Assembly (NCBI GenBank): GCA_003157445.1
Contig: PMJN01000209.1
Span: 8,340-16,972, forward strand
Reading direction: 5' to 3'
DNA from: Micrococcales bacterium
Lineage (GTDB): Bacteria > Actinomycetota > Actinomycetes > Actinomycetales > Dermatophilaceae
DNA: 8,633 nt
Shown: positions 1-4,337 of the stretch, in pieces
Numbering within the stretch: the stretch's first letter is position 1
Layout: each line of letters begins with the position of its first letter
Notes under the pieces: generated by a model
What the model was told of the DNA's origin: nothing
Databases searched by the model: none
Seen by the model: the letters and a program-made list of their open reading frames with translations, nothing else
Program-made: the position numbers and the translations under genes

Positions 1-50
1 CCAAATCCCGATCCGGACCTCTTCGGTCAGACCGTTTGTCTAGCGGGGAG

Positions 51-941
51 TCAACCCAAGTTCTTCATTACTTCGCGCATCAGGTCTGCGGTGGCCGAAG
101 GCGTCTTGCCGACCTTGACCCCGGCAGCCTCGAGCGCCTCCTTCTTGGCAGCCGCAGTGCCCGAAGAACCGGACACTATGGCGCCGGCGTGACCCATGGT
201 CTTGCCTTCGGGGGCAGTGAAGCCCGCGACGTAGGCAACGACCGGCTTGGTGACGTGCTCCTGGATGTATGCCGCGGCCCGCTCCTCGGCGTCCCCGCCG
301 ATTTCGCCGATCATGACGATCGCGTCGGTGCCGGGGTCGTTCTGGAACGCCTCGAGACAGTCGATGTGCGTAGTCCCGATGATGGGGTCGCCACCGATAC
401 CCACGGCCGTGGAGAAACCGAAGTCCCGCAACTCGTAGACCATCTGGTAGGTCAACGTGCCCGACTTCGAGACCAGGCCGATGCGACCCGCGCCCGCGAT
501 CGAGGCCGGGATGATGCCGGCGTTGGAGGCTCCGGGACTGATCACTCCGGGGCAGTTCGGGCCGATGATGCGTGTCGTGCCAGCCTGCCGGGCGTAGGTC
601 CAGAACTCCGCGCTGTCCTTGACTGCAACGCCTTCGGTGATGACCACGACAAGCGGGATCTTGGCGTCGATGGCTTCCATCACAGCGGCCTTGGTGAACT
701 TGGCCGGGACGAAGACGACCGAAACATCGGCTCCGGTTGCCTCGACTGCCTCAGCAACCGACCCGAAGACCGGCACGAAGGTGCCGGAGTCAAACTCGAC
801 CTTCTGGCCGCCTTTGCCGGGAGTCACGCCGCCGACGATATTTGTGCCCGACGCCAGCATGAGCTGAGTGTGTTTCTGGCCCTCGGAGCCGGTCATGCCC
901 TGGACGATGACCTTAGAGTCAGCGGTGAGAAAAATAGCCAC
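51..941 (-). CDS. sucD: Succinyl-CoA synthetase (ligase) alpha subunit SucD
   Basis: The 296-residue product is the alpha subunit of cytoplasmic succinyl-CoA synthetase, the TCA-cycle enzyme that interconverts succinyl-CoA and succinate with substrate-level NTP formation. Visible hallmarks are the CoA-binding loop [10 protein letters not shown] (about 17-26), [10 protein letters not shown] (127-136), SKSGTLTYQ (158-166), the GIGGDP loop (181-186), [11 protein letters not shown] (213-223) and [14 protein letters not shown] (243-256). His251 in the last motif is the phosphohistidine that carries the phosphate in this family. Length is normal (E. coli SucD is about 289 residues) and nothing is missing. 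The start is GTG. An AAAGGCGG-like ribosome site overlaps the sucC stop codon, and only 15 bp separate the two genes, so sucC and sucD are co-transcribed and probably translationally coupled. The last 50 bp of the window downstream show only short imperfect inverted repeats (for example GACC/GGTC at 16-28) and no U-tract terminator. Confidence 0.98.
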   Translation of the reverse strand: MAIFLTADSKVIVQGMTGSEGQKHTQLMLASGTNIVGGVTPGKGGQKVEFDSGTFVPVFGSVAEAVEATGADVSVVFVPAKFTKAAVMEAIDAKIPLVVVITEGVAVKDSAEFWTYARQAGTTRIIGPNCPGVISPGASNAGIIPASIAGAGRIGLVSKSGTLTYQMVYELRDFGFSTAVGIGGDPIIGTTHIDCLEAFQNDPGTDAIVMIGEIGGDAEERAAAYIQEHVTKPVVAYVAGFTAPEGKTMGHAGAIVSGSSGTAAAKKEALEAAGVKVGKTPSATADLMREVMKNLG

Positions 942-956
942 GGTGATTGCCGCCTT

Positions 957-2156
957 TCAGTTCTTGTTGGCGGCCGAAGCCAGCTCGGCGGCCTTGCGGG
1001 CCGCGCCGTCCATGGTCTCTTCCACCGTCACCAGAGGGTGCGCGGCCTCGGCGAGGATACGACGACCTTCATCGACATTGTTGCCGTCCAGTCGGACGAC
1101 CAGCGGCTTTGTGGCCGTATCGCCGAGGATGCTGAGGGCGCCGACGATGCCGTTAGCAACCGCGTCGCACGAGGTGATGCCGCCGAAGACGTTGACGAAC
1201 ACCGACTTGACCTGCTCGTCGCCCAGGATGATCTCTAGACCGTTGGTCATCACCTCTGCTGAGGCACCGCCGCCGATGTCGAGGAAGTTGGCCGGCTCAG
1301 GATGGTTACCCGGCCCCCCGAACTCCTCACCGGCATAGGCAACGCAGTCCAGGGTTGACATCATCAGTCCCGCCCCGTTGCCGATGATGCCCACGGAACC
1401 GTCGAGCTTGACGTAGTTGAGGCCCTTGGCCTTGGCTGCCGCCTCCAGTGGGTCGGCCGAGGCCTGGTCCTCAAGCAAAGCGTGCGCTGGGTGACGGAAG
1501 CCGGCGTTGTCGTCGAGGGTGACCTTGCCATCGAGTGCGACGATCCGGCCGTCTGCGGTCTTGACCAACGGGTTGACCTCGACCAGCGTGGCATCCTCGT
1601 CGCGATAGACGGCCCACAGCTTCTGGATGGCGTCAGCGATCTGGCCCTTGACGTCCTCGTCAAAGTTCGCCGCGTCGACGATCTCCTTGGCCTTGGCAGC
1701 GTCGATGCCCACGATCGGGTCGACGGGGATACGCGCCAGAGCCTCGGGGCGCTCGACTGCAAGCACCTCAATCTCCACCCCGCCTTCCTTGCTGGCCATG
1801 GCCAGGTAGGAACGGTTGGCCCGGTCCAGCAGAACTGAGAAGTAGTACTCCTCTTCGATCTGCGCGCCGGCGGCGATCATCACCTTGTGGACCGTGTGGC
1901 CCTTGATGTCCATGCCGAGTATCTGAGCGGCGGCCTCGGCTGCCTCATCTGCCGACTTGGCGACCTTGACCCCACCGGCCTTCCCGCGTCCGCCGACCTT
2001 GACCTGGGCCTTGACGACGACAACTCCGCCGCTGAGGGCACCGATCATCGCTGCCGCGGCGCGGGCTTCCTCAACTGTTTCGGCGACGATGCCCGCAAGC
2101 ACCGGCACTCCGTGCGCCTCGAACATGTCGCGCGCTTGGTACTCGAAAAGATCCAC
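957..2156 (-). CDS. sucC: Succinyl-CoA synthetase (ligase) beta subunit SucC
   Basis: The 399-residue product is the beta, nucleotide-binding subunit that pairs with SucD. The N-terminal half is an ATP-grasp domain: opening [38 protein letters not shown] (46-64), [12 protein letters not shown] (101-112) and the metal-site region LVEVNPLV (191-198) followed by [12 protein letters not shown] (207-218). The C-terminal CoA-ligase domain shows [15 protein letters not shown] (256-270) and [14 protein letters not shown] (289-302). Length fits the family. The start is GTG at 2154-2156 with a good ribosome site, GAGGAT, six bases upstream; no in-frame ATG competes. Between AYAG and PANFLD the loop [11 protein letters not shown] is a few residues longer than in the homologues I can recall, which is probably harmless lineage variation. 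It is the first gene of a sucCD operon. Whether it prefers ADP or GDP cannot be told from the sequence alone. Confidence 0.98.
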   Translation of the reverse strand: MDLFEYQARDMFEAHGVPVLAGIVAETVEEARAAAAMIGALSGGVVVVKAQVKVGGRGKAGGVKVAKSADEAAEAAAQILGMDIKGHTVHKVMIAAGAQIEEEYYFSVLLDRANRSYLAMASKEGGVEIEVLAVERPEALARIPVDPIVGIDAAKAKEIVDAANFDEDVKGQIADAIQKLWAVYRDEDATLVEVNPLVKTADGRIVALDGKVTLDDNAGFRHPAHALLEDQASADPLEAAAKAKGLNYVKLDGSVGIIGNGAGLMMSTLDCVAYAGEEFGGPGNHPEPANFLDIGGGASAEVMTNGLEIILGDEQVKSVFVNVFGGITSCDAVANGIVGALSILGDTATKPLVVRLDGNNVDEGRRILAEAAHPLVTVEETMDGAARKAAELASAANKN

Positions 2157-2162
2157 GAGTTC

Positions 2163-2168
2163 ATCCTC
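2163..2168 (-). promoter_or_regulatory. Ribosome binding site of sucC
   Basis: On the minus strand GAGGAT lies six bases before the GTG start of sucC. It fixes the GTG at 2156 as the start, in contrast to several other genes in this window that lack any such site. Confidence 0.7.
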
Positions 2169-2196
2169 ATCGTTGCGTATGGGAACGTTTCAAGGG

Positions 2197-2202
2197 ATCG
2201 TA
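2197..2202 (-). promoter_or_regulatory. Possible -10 element of the sucCD promoter
   Basis: TACGAT on the minus strand fits the actinobacterial TANNNT -10 pattern and would give a leader of roughly 35 bases containing the sucC ribosome site. It lies downstream of the stem-loop at 2241-2260. The only -35-like match, TTGAAG at 2224-2229, sits 20 bp upstream, which is too far to be convincing. This is a weak call based on pattern alone. Confidence 0.3.
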
Positions 2203-2240
2203 GGCGGCGGGCGTGCCTGGGACTTCAACGGGGTAGGCAA

Positions 2241-2260
2241 CAGTGAGACGAACCTCACCG
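2241..2260 (-). terminator. Stem-loop with UUCG loop between the B12 gene and sucC
   Basis: Arms CGGTGAG and CTCACTG pair over 7 bp (one G-U) around GUUCGU. A further G-U pair would close a UUCG tetraloop, a very stable loop in RNA. It sits 56-75 bases past the stop of the B12-binding gene and ahead of the putative sucC promoter, which suits a terminator or mRNA 3' end. No U-tract follows, so a classical intrinsic terminator is not shown. A second, smaller hairpin lies at 2279-2297 (arms CTGGAG and CTCCAG, 7-base loop). Confidence 0.4.
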
Positions 2261-2315
2261 ACAACAGCCCACTGCGCCCTGGAGAAACCGGCTCCAGCCG
2301 TCCAACCGCGAGGTG

Positions 2316-2717
2316 TCAGTGCGCCGTCACGTTGGCGCGGACCCACTCGACGATCTCCGTGGTGGTCGCGCCGGGTGTGAAGACCTTGGCAACGCCGAGC
2401 TTGTCGAGCTCGGGGATGTCTGCCTCCGGGATGATTCCGCCGCCGAACACCACGATGTCCTTGGCGTCACGCTCGGCCAGGAGCGCCGCGACCTTGGCAA
2501 ACAAGGTCATATGGGCGCCCGACAGGACCGAGAGCCCGACGGCGTCCGCGTCCTCCTGGATAGCTGCTTCAACAATCTGCTCGGGTGTCTGGTGCAGACC
2601 TGTGTAGACGACCTCCATGCCAGCGTCACGCAAGGCACGGGCAACCACTTTCGCGCCCCGGTCATGCCCGTCAAGTCCGGGCTTGGCCACAACGATGCGT
2701 AACGGAGATTCGCTCAT
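2316..2717 (-). CDS. Free-standing cobalamin (B12)-binding domain protein, acyl-CoA mutase small-subunit type
   Basis: The 133-residue product is a single B12-binding domain like the C-terminal domain of methylmalonyl-CoA mutase and the separate small subunit of isobutyryl-CoA mutase (IcmB, about 136 residues). The diagnostic signature is present: D16-x-H18-x-x-G21 (LDGHDRG), with His18 the expected lower ligand of cobalt; the SVL of S-x-L at 64-66; and the GGG run at 92-94 ([12 protein letters not shown]). There is no TIM-barrel catalytic domain, so it must act with a large subunit encoded elsewhere. I place the start at the ATG at 2717 and not at the upstream ATG at 2735 (six residues longer). 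The -10-like TAGCCT at 2725-2730 ends seven bases before 2717 and would place transcription start on that ATG, and no ribosome site is seen. The exact acyl-CoA substrate is not determinable; icmB is the likeliest identity but a methylmalonyl- or ethylmalonyl-type partner is possible. Confidence 0.93.
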   Translation of the reverse strand: MSESPLRIVVAKPGLDGHDRGAKVVARALRDAGMEVVYTGLHQTPEQIVEAAIQEDADAVGLSVLSGAHMTLFAKVAALLAERDAKDIVVFGGGIIPEADIPELDKLGVAKVFTPGATTTEIVEWVRANVTAH

Positions 2718-2724
2718 GGGCAAC

Positions 2725-2730
2725 AGGCTA
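2725..2730 (-). promoter_or_regulatory. -10 element for leaderless transcription of the B12-binding gene
   Basis: TAGCCT matches the actinobacterial TANNNT -10 pattern. Exactly seven bases separate it from the ATG at 2717, the spacing expected if transcription starts at the A of the start codon. No clear -35 is visible (TGTCCG at 2749-2754 is the nearest weak candidate), and no Shine-Dalgarno sequence is present. Confidence 0.5.
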
Positions 2731-2994
2731 GTCATCGACAGACTGACGCGGACACCGGGCGCGCATCAGGCCACCTGAGCAGTCCGTGCGACGCACGAAA
2801 ATGTCGCTGGTGTTCTGCTCGGAACAAGTGGACTATCCGGACATTGCCGTTCAGTAACCATAGAGAAGTCAACGTCCCAGCCCTCAGGGTAGGTTCGCCG
2901 ATCCAAGGCGTCCCAGGCCTGCATACCAACCCTCACAACGCCTCTGATCGCGCTCCTGACATGCTCCTCACAGCCTGGAGAACCACCACGTCCG

Positions 2995-3010
2995 GCGGTA
3001 CTAGTACCGC
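2995..3010. repeat. Perfect 16-bp palindrome (possible operator)
   Basis: GCGGTACTAGTACCGC reads identically on both strands with no spacer; the flanking bases (G on each side) do not extend it. It lies about 280 bp upstream of the B12-binding gene start and about 470 bp upstream of the M23 start. Eight-base half-sites with perfect dyad symmetry are typical of binding sites for dimeric regulators. As RNA it could not fold tightly because there is no loop, so a DNA-level role is more plausible than a hairpin. No regulator gene is in the window. Confidence 0.5.
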
Positions 3011-3052
3011 GAAGGCATTGCTCACGCCGGCCTGTGTGGCAGTGGCTACGTT

Positions 3053-3107
3053 CGAGTTGGCTCGTGCGAGCACCCTCTCGCGCTCACTCCGTTCGCCCTG
3101 TTGGGCG
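3053..3107. repeat. Cluster of short inverted repeats
   Basis: Three potential hairpins lie within 55 bp: CGAG/CTCG around TTGG (3053-3064); GTGCGAG/CTCGCGC around a six-base loop (3064-3083, one G-U pair); and CGCCC/GGGCG around TGTT (3094-3107). The first two share one base at 3064 and are close to mutually exclusive. Such stems arise easily in GC-rich DNA, so this is a note of structure and not a named RNA. Confidence 0.35.
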
Positions 3108-3182
3108 GTCCGGACGTCAACGAGAGGCACGGATACGCCAAGGAGAGATTGCCACCGATGGACGGAGTGACGGTGATCGGCG

Positions 3183-3212
3183 AGTTGGGATCTCCACCAG
3201 GCTGGCCCAACT
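3183..3212. repeat. Inverted repeat, 7-bp arms
   Basis: AGTTGGG (3183-3189) and CCCAACT (3206-3212) are perfectly complementary, with a 16-base interval in which CCA and TGG can add three more pairs next to the right arm. It lies in the gene-free stretch about 270 bp before the M23 gene. Function unknown. Confidence 0.4.
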
Positions 3213-3401
3213 GGACCCAGACGGAAGCTGCTGACTGTTGGGGTCACCAAGCTCAAAACCCCTTGTTGAGGACCCGTGCCTGATCCCAGCATCGGTGCTC
3301 GATTGCGTCGGGACCTCGGTGCTTCATCACCAGACAAAGACCCGCAGAATACCGGCATCAGCCTTGGGTAATGAGCAGGGCTTCTCATGCTGAATGCGGA
3401 T

Positions 3402-3412
3402 ATTTGTCAAAT
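3402..3412. promoter_or_regulatory. AT-rich dyad next to the M23 promoter
   Basis: ATTTG and CAAAT flank a single central base immediately upstream of the -35 element of the M23 gene. The stretch 3400-3418 is notably AT-rich against GC-rich surroundings. It could be a regulator site or an upstream promoter element; this is inference from position and symmetry only. Confidence 0.3.
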
Positions 3413-3441
3413 TTGGTACGGCATATGGGCCACGCTAACCT
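3413..3441 (+). promoter_or_regulatory. Promoter of the M23 peptidase gene
   Basis: TTGGTA (3413-3418) and TAACCT (3436-3441) are separated by exactly 17 bp, a good match to a housekeeping sigma promoter of an actinobacterium (TTGNNN with TANNNT). Transcription would start near 3448, giving a leader of about 30 bases that contains the ribosome site of the gene. Confidence 0.55.
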
Positions 3442-3477
3442 CAATTCGTTCACCTTCGCCTCCGTGAGGTATTGCAC

Positions 3478-4272
3478 GTGCCAGATCTCTTGCATGAGGC
3501 CCGCCACCGTGCCGGTCACAACGTCGCCTCCAGGCGGGGGGCAGGCTCCAGGCGCGAGGCAAAGTCCAAGCGGGGCCACGTCATCGCCGGTCTGGCGCTA
3601 CCCTCGGCCGCAGCGGTTGTTTTGGTGTTCTGCGCGGGCGGCGCTGCCGTGGCCACGACCGCGAAAGCTCAGACCAGCGTCTTCACACAAAGTGCCGCAC
3701 GAGGGACTTCGCCTCACACCGACGCGAAAGGTGTACGCCTTAAGAGACTCGAACAATCCCAGGCCGCCGCCAGGCACACGCAAACTGTCGAACACAACCT
3801 GGCTATCGTCCGTGCAGCGGCAGTCGCCCGCGGCGTCGAACGCAAGAAGCTTGCCGATGTGGCCAAGCATGAGGCGTTGGGCCACAGTTGGCGGCTACCT
3901 GTAACGAACCCTGTGCTGACCTCTGGCTTCGGCTACCGCTGGGGACAGCTACATGCCGGCGAGGACTTCGCGGTCTCGGTAGGGACCCCCCTGCCCTCCA
4001 TGTCGACGGGAACGGTGATCTTCGGCGGCGCGGAGTCGGGCTTTGGCAACCTGGTCGAGATTCGCTACTGGGACGGCACCATCAGCTATTACGGCCACAT
4101 GTCGGTGGTCTCGGTCAAGGTCGGCGAGGCCGTGAGGCCCGGCCAGATCGTCGGGCAGTCCGGCAACACCGGCCACTCCACTGGTCCACACCTGCACTTG
4201 GAGATCCACCCCAACGGCGGCCCGGCCGTCGATCCACTGCCCTGGCTGGCAAGTCACCACATCCCCGCATAG
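3478..4272 (+). CDS. Secreted or membrane-anchored M23 (LytM-type) peptidoglycan endopeptidase
   Basis: The 264-residue product is a zinc metallopeptidase of family M23, which cuts peptide cross-links in peptidoglycan outside the membrane. A basic N-terminal tail (about 1-35, rich in R and K) precedes one hydrophobic segment, about 36-60 (VIAGLALPSAAAVVLVFCAGGAAV), acting as signal peptide or anchor. A polar, probably helical linker (about 65-135) follows, then the M23 domain from about residue 140: H159-x-x-x-D163 (HAGEDF), H207 (YYGHMS) and HLH at 238-240 (GPHLHLEI). All expected zinc and catalytic residues are present, so it is probably active and not a degenerate LytM activator. I chose GTG 3478 because GAGGT ends seven bases upstream; TTG 3472 would add two residues. 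It converges with pcrA. The same gene pair, in this orientation and next to sucCD, occurs in mycobacteria (Rv0950c), though a functional link to helicase or TCA enzymes is unknown. Confidence 0.93.
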   Translation: MPDLLHEARHRAGHNVASRRGAGSRREAKSKRGHVIAGLALPSAAAVVLVFCAGGAAVATTAKAQTSVFTQSAARGTSPHTDAKGVRLKRLEQSQAAARHTQTVEHNLAIVRAAAVARGVERKKLADVAKHEALGHSWRLPVTNPVLTSGFGYRWGQLHAGEDFAVSVGTPLPSMSTGTVIFGGAESGFGNLVEIRYWDGTISYYGHMSVVSVKVGEAVRPGQIVGQSGNTGHSTGPHLHLEIHPNGGPAVDPLPWLASHHIPA

Positions 4273-4305
4273 CGCCCGTCAAGGGGACCCTCTAGATCCT
4301 GGCGC
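4272..4305. terminator. Possible bidirectional stem between convergent M23 and pcrA genes
   Basis: GCGCC (4272-4276) and GGCGC (4301-4305) can pair, with AGGG and TCCT adding inner pairs after a five-base bulge. It lies in the 65 bp between the M23 stop and the pcrA stop, where a shared terminator would be expected. There is no U-tract on either strand, so this is only a weak candidate. Confidence 0.25.
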
Positions 4306-4337
4306 GCTCGGCTGGAAATCTGGGGCTCACCTGACGA

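Larger units (their letters stand above)
2736..3401. other. Long intergenic region without a convincing gene
   Basis: This is most of the 760 bp between the divergent B12-binding and M23 genes. Open frames exist on both strands (for example 2933-3388 minus and 2844-3170 plus), but they overlap each other, lack ribosome sites, show weak G/C bias at third positions and match no family I recognise. One plus-strand frame, open without a stop from 3005 to 3283, has somewhat better codon bias in its middle part and an ATG at 3158 with AGGAG 12 bases upstream. It could be a gene remnant or a very small protein, but I cannot support it. Visible structure includes a 16-bp palindrome (2995-3010), hairpins clustered at 3053-3107 and an inverted repeat at 3183-3212. 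I see no tRNA, rRNA or recognisable riboswitch. Confidence 0.6.

Noticed and set aside
1..50. Terminator downstream of sucD
   Set aside because: Only a 4-bp stem (GACC/GGTC at 16-28) and an overlapping short dyad are present, with no U-tract, and the window ends at once.
36..1238. 400-codon open frame on the plus strand over sucD and sucC
   Set aside because: It is the antisense shadow of sucD/sucC, whose motifs are unmistakable. Long antisense frames are normal in GC-rich DNA.
2718..2735. Six-residue longer start (ATG 2735) for the B12-binding protein
   Set aside because: The TAGCCT element at 2725-2730 would lie inside the coding sequence, and family similarity begins after the ATG at 2717.
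3005..3283. Plus-strand open frame, possibly starting at ATG 3158 (41 residues)
   Set aside because: Codon bias is mildly suggestive in part, but the only ATG is late, AGGAG is 12 bases away, and the peptide resembles nothing I know. Kept as a remark in the intergenic entry, not as a gene.
2933..3388. 151-codon open frame on the minus strand in the intergenic region
   Set aside because: No ribosome site or leaderless -10 fits its ATG, third-position G/C is low for this genome, no domain is recognisable, and it overlaps equally long frames on the other strand.
2736..3477. tRNA, CRISPR array, insertion sequence or known riboswitch in the long gap
   Set aside because: I found no T-loop-like GGTTCGA motif, no regularly spaced repeats, no transposase or terminal inverted repeats, and no recognisable riboswitch core.
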